A stretch of 6,338 nt of DNA. Origin: Bacteroidota bacterium (GTDB lineage: Bacteria > Bacteroidota > Bacteroidia > Chitinophagales > Chitinophagaceae). The stretch spans positions 1 to 6,338 of the forward strand of contig JAFAFV010000090.1 of the NCBI GenBank assembly GCA_023423285.1. Reading direction: 5' to 3'. A program made the position numbers and the translations under genes. Each line of letters opens with the position of its first letter. Within the stretch, counting starts at the first letter, position 1. Positions 1-6,049 of this stretch are shown one piece after another. The notes below the pieces were generated by a model, which worked only from the letters and a program-made list of their open reading frames with translations, was not told where the DNA came from and searched no databases.

Positions 1-1823
1 CCAACATCCTGGCCGCTTAAGCGCACATCAGCTCCTTCTAACTGGATGGAACCAAAAGCAAGCAGTTCGGCAGTGGCCCAGTCTATCTTTTGTTCTTCAT
101 TAAATAATTTTATTTTATCGTTTAATAGCTTTTGCACTTTTCTTAATGGTTTGAAACCATCAGGTATTGCCATGAGCGAATCAAAAACTGTTTTAAAGTT
201 CTTCTCAGAAACGGCTGTTACGGGGCTTTTATCAAAATCTTCCGTAGCGGCTTTTCTTAATTTTTTCCACAATAATTCAGGTGTTTGGTAGTGGTAAGGC
301 AATGGATTTTGCCGCACTTCATCCAGCCTGTCCTGCAAATCAGCCCAGAATTTTTTTTCCATTTCCTTTGCAAGCTGTTTTGCGTCTTCTTCTCCTTCAT
401 CAAGCAGGTATTTCACATATACCTCGCGCGGGTTGGGGTGTTTTTCTATAATCTCATACATTGACGGTTGTGTGAATTTGGGATCATCGCCCTCGTTGTG
501 ACCGTGCCTGCGGTAGCAAACCATATCAATAAACACATCACTTCGGAATTTATCACGGTAGCGCGCTGCAATTTCGGCACATTTCACCACGGCTTCGGGG
601 TCGTCTCCGTTTACGTGAAATACCGGGCTTTCTATTATGGCCGCCAGCGAGGTGCAGTAATTGGAACTGCGCGCATCAGAAAAATCGGTTGTAAACCCGA
701 TTTGATTGTTAATTACAAAGTGAATAGTGCCCCCTACATCAAAACCTTTAAGTTCAGACATTTGCAGCAACTCGTACACAATGCCCTGCCCGGCTATAGC
801 CGCATCTCCATGAATCAATACGGGCATCACTCTTTCATAACGCTCGTCAGCAAGCGCATTGGCTCTGCTTCGGGCAAAGCCTGCCACCACGGGGCCTACA
901 GCCTCCAAATGCGAGGGGTTTGGCATTAACTTCAGGCGAATGGTGCGGCCGTTTTCAGTGGTCACCTCACTACCAAAGCCCAGGTGATATTTTACATCGC
1001 CACTGCCCATGGTTTGATTAATTTCACCGGTGCCTTCAAATTCGCTAAAGATTTGCTCGTAGGTTTTGCCCATCACATTTGCCAGCACGTTCAATCTGCC
1101 GCGGTGGGCCATTCCCAAAACAATTTCGTCCACTTCCAATTCAGCCGATTTGTTGATGATGGCATCCAGCGCAGCGATGGTTGTTTCGCCGCCTTCAAGA
1201 GAAAATCTTTTTTGCCCTACATATTTTGTGTGAAGAAATTTCTCAAAGATTACGCCCTGGTTCAACTTTTCTAGAATCCTTCTTTTTTGATGGATAGGGA
1301 TGGGTTTGAAAAACTCTTTTTCAATCTCGTTCGTCAGCCAGTCAATTTTTTCCTGGTTGGTAATATATTTAAACTCAATGCCTACGTGGTTTGCATATAC
1401 CTTTTGCAGGTACGAAAGGATCTGTTTGAGCGTGGTAGAGCCCAGCCCCAGTGTATTTCCAATTTCGAAGTTGGTATCCAAATCACGGTCACTCAATCCA
1501 AAAAAAGCCAGGTCAAGGTTAGCATGCCGGTCTTTGCGTTGCTTAATAGGATTTGTTTTGGCAATCAGGTGGCCTTTATTGCGATACCCTAAAATGAGGC
1601 GGTATATGGCAAGTTCTTTTTTCCAGCGCTTATGATGTGTATCAGCAGTGCCGCTTGAAGAATGTGCCCCTTCTGCAGCGTGCCCGTTTGTCATGGCAAA
1701 ATCAAAGCCCTCAAAGAATTTCCTGAACTCTTCATCCACGTGGTCAGGATTTTGTACAAACTCTTTGTACATGTTTTCAATAAATGCCGGAGACGAGTTT
1801 GTGATATACGAAAAATCCTTCAT
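1..1823 (-). CDS. sucA: 2-oxoglutarate dehydrogenase E1 component, N-terminal 607 residues (runs off left edge)
   Basis: This is the thiamine-diphosphate-dependent E1 subunit of the 2-oxoglutarate dehydrogenase complex. It decarboxylates 2-oxoglutarate and transfers the succinyl group to the lipoyl E2 (TCA cycle, cytoplasm). I translated the minus strand from ATG at 1823-1821 to the window edge and found no stop or frameshift. Residues about 4-45 (MKDFSYITNSSPAF...) form the short N-terminal E2-binding segment typical of this family. The E1 catalytic domain follows: FSLEGGE, then GMAHRGR (His240), KYHLG (His280), HGDAA (Asp340), NNQIGFTT (Asn372/Asn373, cofactor-binding loop) and RRHGHNEGDDP (His440/His442). 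The transketolase-like pyrimidine domain has just begun at the edge with EGADVRLSGQDV. Bacterial family members are about 900-930 residues, so roughly a third is missing. There is no fused acyltransferase domain at the N terminus, unlike actinobacterial KGD. No Shine-Dalgarno precedes the start and no convincing promoter was found. The gene is divergent from rpsT. The motif series makes the assignment near certain. Confidence 0.97.
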   Translation of the reverse strand, partial: MKDFSYITNSSPAFIENMYKEFVQNPDHVDEEFRKFFEGFDFAMTNGHAAEGAHSSSGTADTHHKRWKKELAIYRLILGYRNKGHLIAKTNPIKQRKDRHANLDLAFFGLSDRDLDTNFEIGNTLGLGSTTLKQILSYLQKVYANHVGIEFKYITNQEKIDWLTNEIEKEFFKPIPIHQKRRILEKLNQGVIFEKFLHTKYVGQKRFSLEGGETTIAALDAIINKSAELEVDEIVLGMAHRGRLNVLANVMGKTYEQIFSEFEGTGEINQTMGSGDVKYHLGFGSEVTTENGRTIRLKLMPNPSHLEAVGPVVAGFARSRANALADERYERVMPVLIHGDAAIAGQGIVYELLQMSELKGFDVGGTIHFVINNQIGFTTDFSDARSSNYCTSLAAIIESPVFHVNGDDPEAVVKCAEIAARYRDKFRSDVFIDMVCYRRHGHNEGDDPKFTQPSMYEIIEKHPNPREVYVKYLLDEGEEDAKQLAKEMEKKFWADLQDRLDEVRQNPLPYHYQTPELLWKKLRKAATEDFDKSPVTAVSEKNFKTVFDSLMAIPDGFKPLRKVQKLLNDKIKLFNEEQKIDWATAELLAFGSIQLEGADVRLSGQDV

Positions 1824-2073
1824 TATAAATGAGTTATGCTAAATTGTTGAATATCCTAAAAAATGAAATAGTGAACTAAATTAAGGATGCCGTTACTAAT
1901 AGCGAAATTAAAACTAAATTTTTACCAAAATGTTTTATAAACTTTTTGAAAGTTACATTTACTTTGTGCACACAACAACTTATAACAGTAACAAAAACTA
2001 TTACAAGATTTCAGTAGAAAGATTGTATTATATAATAAAAACCCCTACCTTTGCCGTCCAAAAATTTCAATAG
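1824..2073. other. Divergent intergenic region between sucA and rpsT
   Basis: This AT-rich 250-bp spacer must carry the start signals for both divergent genes. On the plus strand the right end holds a good Bacteroidota-type promoter for rpsT. On the minus strand I see only imperfect -7 candidates for sucA (TAATTTCG at 1910-1903, TAATTTAG at 1883-1876), neither with a well placed -33 TTTG. An 8-bp palindrome, TGTGCACA, lies at 1965-1972 but matches no operator I can name. No open reading frame or RNA gene is evident. Confidence 0.6.
2023..2053 (+). promoter_or_regulatory. rpsT promoter (-33 TTG / -7 TACCTTTG)
   Basis: TACCTTTG at 2046-2053 is a full match to the Bacteroidota -7 consensus TAnnTTTG. 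A TTG at 2023-2025 lies 20 bp upstream, the usual -33 spacing. Transcription would begin near 2057-2060, giving a leader of about 15 nt before the rpsT ATG at 2074. The leader has no Shine-Dalgarno. The assignment is by consensus and spacing only. Confidence 0.75.
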
Positions 2074-2340
2074 ATGGCCAATCATAAAGCTACAAAAAAA
2101 CATGCACGTCAGGCTGCTAAACGCAGGGAAAGAAACAGGTATTATGGTAAGACAACCCGTAATGCCATAAGAGATATTCGTGCTGCGGAAGTTACAGAAG
2201 CATCCGAAAAATTATCTTCGGTAGAAAGCATGATCGATAAATTAGCTAAAAGCGGTATTATCCATCGCAATAAAGCCGCCAACCTGAAAAGCAAGCTGGC
2301 TAAAAAAATAAATGCTGAGAAAGCTGTTCCTGCGCAATAA
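2074..2340 (+). CDS. rpsT: 30S ribosomal protein bS20
   Basis: This encodes the small-subunit ribosomal protein bS20, a helical 16S rRNA-binding protein involved in assembly of the 30S particle. The 88-residue product is at the family's usual length. It begins MANHKATKKHARQAAKRRERN, the strongly basic N-terminal helix that contacts rRNA. The conserved middle and C-terminal portion follows (SMIDKLAKSGIIHRNKAANLKSKLAKK), in which the IHRNKAA...K segment is the family signature. The start is the first ATG after an in-frame TAG at 2071-2073, so no longer N terminus is possible. It lies behind a TACCTTTG promoter and is followed 22 bp after its stop by a stem-loop terminator, so it appears monocistronic. 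Recognition is by sequence and length. Confidence 0.97.
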   Translation: MANHKATKKHARQAAKRRERNRYYGKTTRNAIRDIRAAEVTEASEKLSSVESMIDKLAKSGIIHRNKAANLKSKLAKKINAEKAVPAQ

Positions 2341-2361
2341 TTGGGTTAATAATATTTTTAT

Positions 2362-2389
2362 GAGAGAGGCTGTGGTCTCTCTTTTTTTT
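2362..2389 (+). terminator. Intrinsic terminator after rpsT
   Basis: A perfect 6-bp stem GAGAGA (2362-2367) / TCTCTC (2376-2381) with an 8-nt loop is followed directly by eight Ts (2382-2389). It lies 22 bp after the rpsT stop, so it should separate rpsT from ssb. Confidence 0.85.
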
Positions 2390-2487
2390 GTGTGCAGACT
2401 TGTTTATCAAAGCAATGCATTATAAAATAATTTTTTCAGCATTTGGAAAATAGCATTATATTGCTATTCAATTTAAATCAGCGAACT

Positions 2488-2922
2488 ATGTTAAAAATGC
2501 AAATCATCGGCAATCTTGGTAAAGATAGTATTGTAAATAGTGTAAACGGTAAAAACGTCATCAATTTTACAGTTGCTCATACAGAACGTTTTAAAGACGG
2601 CCAGGGCAATACCCAAGAGCGTACAACATGGGTAGATTGTGCATGGTGGACAGACAGAACTGCAATTTCTCAATACCTTTCTAAAGGAACAAAGGTTTGG
2701 GTAGACGGCACACCAGAAGTAAGAAGTTTTACCCGTAACGATGGTACAAACGGAGCTGTTTTAGCGATGCGTGTAAGAGAATTACAACTGGTGAGCGCTA
2801 AAGGAGAATCAAACCCGGGTGGCAATTCTGGTAACTTTGGAGGAGGTTATGGCAACTCATCTGCACAAAGTACACAACAACCTACAGATTTGAGTGAAGC
2901 TGGCGATGATCTCCCATTTTAA
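2488..2922 (+). CDS. ssb: Single-stranded DNA-binding protein
   Basis: SSB coats single-stranded DNA during replication, recombination and repair and recruits partner enzymes through its C-terminal tip. The 144-residue product has an OB-fold at about residues 1-104 (MLKMQIIGNLGKDS..., the NGKNVINFTVAHTERF strand region, TTWVDCAWW with Trp48/Trp53/Trp54 and then VWVDGTPEVRSF). A flexible Gly/Asn/Ser/Gln-rich linker follows at about residues 108-133. The protein ends in an acidic tip, GDDLPF, equivalent to the DDDIPF interaction motif of E. coli SSB. I chose ATG 2488 because homologues begin with ML-basic-x-QxIGxLGKD. ATG 2497 would also work. A TTG-initiated extension to 2443 adds 15 unconserved residues in AT-rich leader sequence and is unlikely. 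No clean TAnnTTTG promoter or Shine-Dalgarno was found. The gene stands alone between two terminators. Confidence 0.95.
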   Translation: MLKMQIIGNLGKDSIVNSVNGKNVINFTVAHTERFKDGQGNTQERTTWVDCAWWTDRTAISQYLSKGTKVWVDGTPEVRSFTRNDGTNGAVLAMRVRELQLVSAKGESNPGGNSGNFGGGYGNSSAQSTQQPTDLSEAGDDLPF

Positions 2923-3001
2923 GCAAGTAAACTAAAATTGAATACTGTTTGCGAAGAGACTAATTGAGACCTGCCTAATAATAAGCGTCACCATTAAGAT
3001 T

Positions 3002-3037
3002 ATAAAAGCCCGGCATAATGCCAGGCTTTTATTTTTT
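3002..3037 (+). terminator. Intrinsic terminator after ssb, possibly bidirectional
   Basis: The stem is ATAAAAGCC (3002-3010) pairing with GGCTTTTAT (3024-3032). One C/A mismatch is followed by GGCA (3012-3015) with TGCC (3019-3022), closed by a TAA loop. Ts run through 3032-3037. It lies about 80 bp past the ssb stop. Because the stem arms are themselves A/T-rich at the base, it might also stop transcripts arriving from the convergent minus-strand gene, though the T-run on that strand is weak. Confidence 0.85.
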
Positions 3038-3043
3038 GAATAC

Positions 3044-3073
3044 GGTCTCATTTGAATTTTTTTAAATGAGTCC
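3044..3073. other. Hairpin in the ssb / membrane-protein convergent gap
   Basis: CTCATTTGAA (3047-3056) pairs with TTTAAATGAG (3061-3070) over 10 bp including one G.T, around a TTTT loop. GG (3044-3045) pairs with CC (3072-3073) after a single T/T mismatch. It lies 8 bp beyond the stop of the minus-strand gene, on its downstream side. Neither strand has a U-tract directly after the stem, so it is not a textbook intrinsic terminator. It may be a 3'-end structure for that mRNA. Confidence 0.5.
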
Positions 3074-3080
3074 ACTAAGG

Positions 3081-3332
3081 TTACACCCTTCTCCTGAAAA
3101 TTAGATTAAGAATGGCAAGGATTACAATGGCCCCTAATGCGCCTGTAAGAATAGCCCCAACTACGCCGCCTCCCAGGCTTGTACCCAGGCTGCTAAGTAA
3201 CCAACTGCCTACAAATGCACCAACTATTCCAACAAGGATATTACCGATAAGTCCCAAGCCGCTTCCTTTAAAAATTACTGAACCCAGCCAGCCTGCTATG
3301 GCGCCGATAATTAATGTCCATAAAATGTCCAT
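3081..3332 (-). CDS. GlsB/YeaQ/YmgE-type small membrane protein
   Basis: This is a small inner-membrane protein of the transglycosylase-associated / GlsB-YeaQ-YmgE family, often stress-linked. Its biochemical role is not established. The 83 residues match the usual length of about 80-85. Three hydrophobic segments are visible at about residues 2-21 (DILWTLIIGAIAGWLGSVIF), 26-49 and 54-79, rich in small-residue and GxxxG-like patterns. The FKGSGLGLIGNILVGIVGAFVG stretch is the family hallmark, and a basic RRR lies near the C terminus. I chose ATG at 3332-3330 because it puts MDILW directly before the first helix. The upstream ATG at 3368 would add a 12-residue polar/aromatic extension not usual for the family. 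It converges on ssb and is divergent from the Ldh2-type dehydrogenase. Confidence 0.85.
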   Translation of the reverse strand: MDILWTLIIGAIAGWLGSVIFKGSGLGLIGNILVGIVGAFVGSWLLSSLGTSLGGGVVGAILTGALGAIVILAILNLIFRRRV

Positions 3333-3391
3333 ATTAAAATATTTAAGGTTATAAAATGTGAAGGACATAATAATCTAACCGAATACTGTGC

Positions 3392-3426
3392 CAATAATAA
3401 CGCCAGTTACTATTAATTTTTACAAA
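3392..3426 (-). promoter_or_regulatory. Weak candidate promoter for the small membrane protein
   Basis: Read on the minus strand, TATTATTG (3399-3392) differs from TAnnTTTG at one defined base. A TTTG (3426-3423) lies 23 bp upstream, slightly longer than the normal spacing. The mRNA would start near 3385-3388 with a leader of about 55 nt. The match is weak and could be chance in AT-rich DNA. Confidence 0.3.
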
Positions 3427-3452
3427 CAAACGAAGAAGTGGGCTGCATGTTG

Positions 3453-3460
3453 TTACTTTG
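3453..3460 (+). promoter_or_regulatory. Candidate -7 element (TTACTTTG) just before the dehydrogenase start
   Basis: TTACTTTG ends only four bases before the ATG at 3465 and matches TAnnTTTG at five of six defined positions. No -33 TTTG is seen at the expected distance. If used, transcription would begin at or next to the start codon, which would imply a leaderless mRNA. This is a motif-based inference only. Confidence 0.3.
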
Positions 3461-3464
3461 CTTT

Positions 3465-4544
3465 ATGCACGACGCAATATTTACGTATGAATATTTGTAC
3501 CAGTTTACAGTAAGTGTATTTACAAAAATGGGTTGTCCTATCACAGATGCAGAAGTGGCAGCAAAAGTGCTATTGTCGGCTGATTTACGTGGGATTGATT
3601 CTCATGGCGTGGCAAGGCTTAGCGGCTATGTGCGCCTTTGGGATGCTAAACGTGTAAACACAACTCCTCAGGTTCAGATTATTTATGAAACGCCATCCAC
3701 CGCTGTCGTTGACGGTGATAGCGGCCTGGGCCTTGTGGTGGCGCCATTTGCCATGCAGGCGGCTATAGATAAAGCAAATAAATCGGGTTCTGGCTGGGTG
3801 AGTGTGCAAAACAGCAATCATTATGGTATTGCCGCCGCACATGCAATGATGGCGCTGCCGCACGATATGATCGGGATATCCATGACGAATGCAAGCCCAC
3901 TGGTTGCACCTACATTTTCTATACAAAAAATGCTGGGTACCAATCCTATTTGCGTGGCTGTCCCTGCTCATAAACAACCTGCTTTTGTGGCAGATCTTGC
4001 TACTACCACTGCGGCCAATGGTAAGTTGGAGATATTACAAAGAAAAAATAAAAATGCCCCGCCTGGTTGGGTGCAGGATGCGGAAGGCAATGAAAGTGTG
4101 GATGCGAATATTTTAAAAAAAGGAGGTGCGTTGTTGCCACTGGGCAGCGACCGCGAGCATGGCAGCCATAAAGGATACGCACTGGGCGCTGTTGTTGATA
4201 TTTTTTCGGGCGTTTTAAGCGGAGCCAATTACGCGCCCTGGGTGCCACCTTTCCCAGCTTATGTACCGCTGCCGGCAAGGCAACCTGGCAAAGGCGTTGG
4301 CCATTTTTTTGGCGCGATGCGTCTAGATGCCTTCAGACCTGCTGATGATTTTAAAAAAGATATGGACGACTGGATAGAAGGTTTTAGAAATGCTGCCCCG
4401 CTGCCTCACCACGAAAAGGTTTTGGTGCCCGGAGACCCCGAGCGTGAAATGGAAGCAGACAGACTGGCAAAAGGTATACCTCTGGTACAACAGGTGGTGA
4501 AAGATTTGAAGGCGCTGGCGCAGAGATTTGAACTGATATTCTAA
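3465..4544 (+). CDS. Ldh2-family (malate/L-lactate/ureidoglycolate-type) NAD(P)-dependent dehydrogenase
   Basis: This is an oxidoreductase of the Ldh2 (MDH/YlbC/AllD) family, which uses NAD(P) to oxidise 2-hydroxyacids such as malate, L-lactate or ureidoglycolate. It is unrelated to the classical Rossmann MDH/LDH fold and presumably cytoplasmic. The 359-residue length fits the family (about 330-370). Motifs in order: RGIDSHGVARLSGY (His47), NSNHYGIAAAHAM (His119, expected catalytic), GTNPI (158-162), FVADLATTTAANGKLE (Asp177) and PLGSDREHGSHKGYALG (about 225-241). A C-terminal WVPPFPAYVPLP...HFFGAMRLDAFRPADDF segment follows. I chose ATG 3465, which gives the usual short helix (YEYLYQFTVSVFTKMGCP) before the core. 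A GTG at 3438 would add nine unconserved residues. Substrate cannot be settled from sequence; neighbouring sucA gives only weak support for malate. It ends 57 bp before the aspartokinase start, so partial co-transcription is possible. Confidence 0.9.
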   Translation: MHDAIFTYEYLYQFTVSVFTKMGCPITDAEVAAKVLLSADLRGIDSHGVARLSGYVRLWDAKRVNTTPQVQIIYETPSTAVVDGDSGLGLVVAPFAMQAAIDKANKSGSGWVSVQNSNHYGIAAAHAMMALPHDMIGISMTNASPLVAPTFSIQKMLGTNPICVAVPAHKQPAFVADLATTTAANGKLEILQRKNKNAPPGWVQDAEGNESVDANILKKGGALLPLGSDREHGSHKGYALGAVVDIFSGVLSGANYAPWVPPFPAYVPLPARQPGKGVGHFFGAMRLDAFRPADDFKKDMDDWIEGFRNAAPLPHHEKVLVPGDPEREMEADRLAKGIPLVQQVVKDLKALAQRFELIF

Positions 4545-4555
4545 AAATTGCCCTG

Positions 4556-4563
4556 TATCTTTG
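4556..4563 (+). promoter_or_regulatory. Promoter -7 element for the aspartokinase (TATCTTTG)
   Basis: TATCTTTG is a perfect match to TAnnTTTG and starts 12 bp after the stop codon of the upstream dehydrogenase. The nearest upstream TTTG (4527-4530) is 25 bp away, longer than ideal for a -33 element. Predicted initiation is near 4568, leaving a leader of about 34 nt before ATG 4602. This suggests the aspartokinase can be transcribed independently of the upstream gene. Confidence 0.6.
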
Positions 4564-4601
4564 ACAATTATCATTTACTCAACCAAAAATATTTTATACA
4601 G

Positions 4602-5921
4602 ATGAAAGTAATGAAGTTTGGCGGTACCAGTGTGGGAAGGCCGGAGAGAATGAAACAGATTGCATCGCTGCTTTTACAACAATCCGAACCAGCTATCGTA
4701 GTGCTTTCTGCACTTTCAGGAACCACAAATGCGCTTGTAGAAATAGGGGCTAATATAGCAAAAGGCGACAGGCATTCTGCGCAGCAGGTAATAACAAAGC
4801 TTGAGGAACATTATGCCACGTTTATTAAAGAATTGCTACAGAAAGAAGAAACTTATAATAAAGCCAAAGCCATTGTTGAAGATCATTTCGACTTCCTTCA
4901 CATCATCTTAAAAATCTCGTTCAGCGAAGCGCTGAGTAAAGATATACTGGCACAGGGCGAATTGCTTTCTACAAAAATTTTCTGCACATATCTTGAAGAA
5001 ATTGGCGCCAGCCACGCTTTGCTGCCAGCTTTGGAGTTTATGAGTATTGATGAAAATGAAGAGCCGCAGATCGGTAGTATTCGCACAAAACTAACACATC
5101 TGCTCGATCAGCATAAAGGCAGGCAATTAATGGTAACTCAGGGTTACATTTGCCGCAATTCAAAAGGCGAGGTGGACAACCTGAAACGTGGTGGCAGCGA
5201 TTATACAGCTTCGCTGGTGGCAGCAGCCATCAACGCATCTGTATGTGAAATATGGACGGACATTGATGGCATGCATAACAATGACCCCCGCATTGTTGAT
5301 AAAACCGTACCTGTAGAGCAACTAAGCTTTGATGAGGCGGCTGAGCTGGCTTACTTCGGTGCAAAAATTTTACACCCGGCATCTATATGGCCCGCCCAGC
5401 AATACAAAATTCCTGTCAGGCTGCTTAATACAATGGAACCACAGGCCCACGGCACACTTATTACCCAGGAAGCTGCAAGCAGTGGCGTAAAAGCAGTAGC
5501 AGCTAAGGATAACATCATCGCCATTAAAATTAAGAGCGGGCGCATGCTGCTGGCTTATGGCTTTTTAAGAAAAATATTTGAGGTTTTTGAAAAATACAAA
5601 ACCCCCATTGATATGATCACCACATCTGAAGTAGCTGTATCATTAACGATTGATACCAGCGACCATCTTGACCAGATCGTAAAAGAGCTAAACGCTTTGG
5701 GCACTGTAGAAGTGGATGAAGGACAAACCATTATTTCTGTAGTGGGACACAATATCAGTGAAACATCAGAGATTATAAAAAAATTGTTCGGCTCATTGCG
5801 CAATATTCCCATTCGCATGGTGTCTTACGGTGGCAGCAGGCACAACATATCTTTACTTTTGGCAGCCGAATATAAAAACACGCTGCTGCAGCAGTTGAAT
5901 AAGGGGATGTTTGGGTTGTGA
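4602..5921 (+). CDS. lysC: Aspartate kinase, monofunctional, lysine-sensitive (AKIII-like) class
   Basis: This phosphorylates L-aspartate with ATP, the first committed step toward lysine/diaminopimelate, threonine and methionine. The 439-residue product has an amino-acid-kinase domain at about residues 1-290: KFGGTSVG (5-12), VVLSALSGTTNALV, AQGELLSTK, RGGSDYTASL (196-205), WTDIDGMHNNDPR (Asp220/Asp222) and KILHPASI (His258). Two C-terminal ACT domains follow (about 295-439), ending RMVSYGGSRHNISLLL. No homoserine dehydrogenase domain is attached. Residues aligned to the lysine-binding set of E. coli LysC are present at a constant offset of three (Met315, Gly320, Leu322, Asp337, Ser342, Thr349), so feedback inhibition by lysine is likely (inference). 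ATG 4602 is chosen because MKVMKFGG places the phosphate-binding motif at the N terminus as in homologues. A TTG extension to 4548 overlaps the likely promoter. No Shine-Dalgarno is visible. Confidence 0.94.
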   Translation: MKVMKFGGTSVGRPERMKQIASLLLQQSEPAIVVLSALSGTTNALVEIGANIAKGDRHSAQQVITKLEEHYATFIKELLQKEETYNKAKAIVEDHFDFLHIILKISFSEALSKDILAQGELLSTKIFCTYLEEIGASHALLPALEFMSIDENEEPQIGSIRTKLTHLLDQHKGRQLMVTQGYICRNSKGEVDNLKRGGSDYTASLVAAAINASVCEIWTDIDGMHNNDPRIVDKTVPVEQLSFDEAAELAYFGAKILHPASIWPAQQYKIPVRLLNTMEPQAHGTLITQEAASSGVKAVAAKDNIIAIKIKSGRMLLAYGFLRKIFEVFEKYKTPIDMITTSEVAVSLTIDTSDHLDQIVKELNALGTVEVDEGQTIISVVGHNISETSEIIKKLFGSLRNIPIRMVSYGGSRHNISLLLAAEYKNTLLQQLNKGMFGL

Positions 5922-5954
5922 TGGAATGTGATAGTGTAGGAATGGGCTTAATGA

Positions 5955-6035
5955 GTTGGTTAGTTAATAAGTTAATAGGTTAACAAGGCTAATTTGTCAA
6001 CTTTTCAACATATTAACCTTTCAACTTGTCAACTT
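5955..6035. repeat. Array of ten degenerate 8-bp tandem units
   Basis: Read on the plus strand in 8-bp phase, the units are: GTTGGTTA, GTTAATAA, GTTAATAG, GTTAACAA, (one extra G at 5987), GCTAATTT, GTCAACTT, TTCAACAT, ATTAACCT, TTCAACTT, GTCAACTT. From the second unit on, positions 3-6 always read YAAY, and position 2 is T in eight of nine. The array fills most of the 128-bp gap between the aspartokinase and the hydrolase. Its last base is the first base of the TAA (6035-6037) that closes the hydrolase frame upstream. Function is unknown. Confidence 0.8.
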
Positions 6036-6049
6036 AAAACAATAAGACC

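Noticed and set aside
468..929. A 153-codon plus-strand open frame, with smaller ones nearby, inside 1-1842
   Set aside because: The minus strand is a continuous, motif-perfect SucA reading frame across the whole stretch. The plus-strand frames have no recognisable domains and are antisense shadows.
1876..1910. TAATTTAG and TAATTTCG on the minus strand as a sucA promoter
   Set aside because: Each deviates from TAnnTTTG and neither has a TTG at the right -33 spacing; AT-rich sequence makes such matches frequent.
1965..1972. TGTGCACA palindrome in the sucA-rpsT gap as an operator
   Set aside because: Eight-bp palindromes are common by chance. It lacks the half-site spacing of CRP/FNR-type sites and is not positioned over a recognisable promoter.
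2443..2487. N-terminal extension of SSB from a TTG codon
   Set aside because: The 15 extra residues are unlike SSB N termini and are read from AT-rich leader DNA; ATG 2488 fits homologues.
2965..3050. TGAGACC (2965-2971) and GGTCTCA (3044-3050) as terminal inverted repeats of a small element around the ssb terminator
   Set aside because: Only 7 bp long, with no target-site duplication or internal gene. GGTCTC is already explained as part of the 3044-3073 hairpin, so this is probably coincidence.
3333..3368. 12-residue extension of the small membrane protein from ATG 3368
   Set aside because: Family members start directly before the first membrane helix, as ATG 3332 does.
3585..3977. A 130-codon minus-strand open frame within the dehydrogenase
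   Set aside because: It lies antisense to conserved Ldh2 motifs (DSHG, NSNHYG), has low-complexity Cys/His-rich shadow composition, and has no start signal.
5955..6035. The repeat array as a CRISPR
   Set aside because: Units are 8 bp and contiguous, with no unique spacers and no cas genes nearby.
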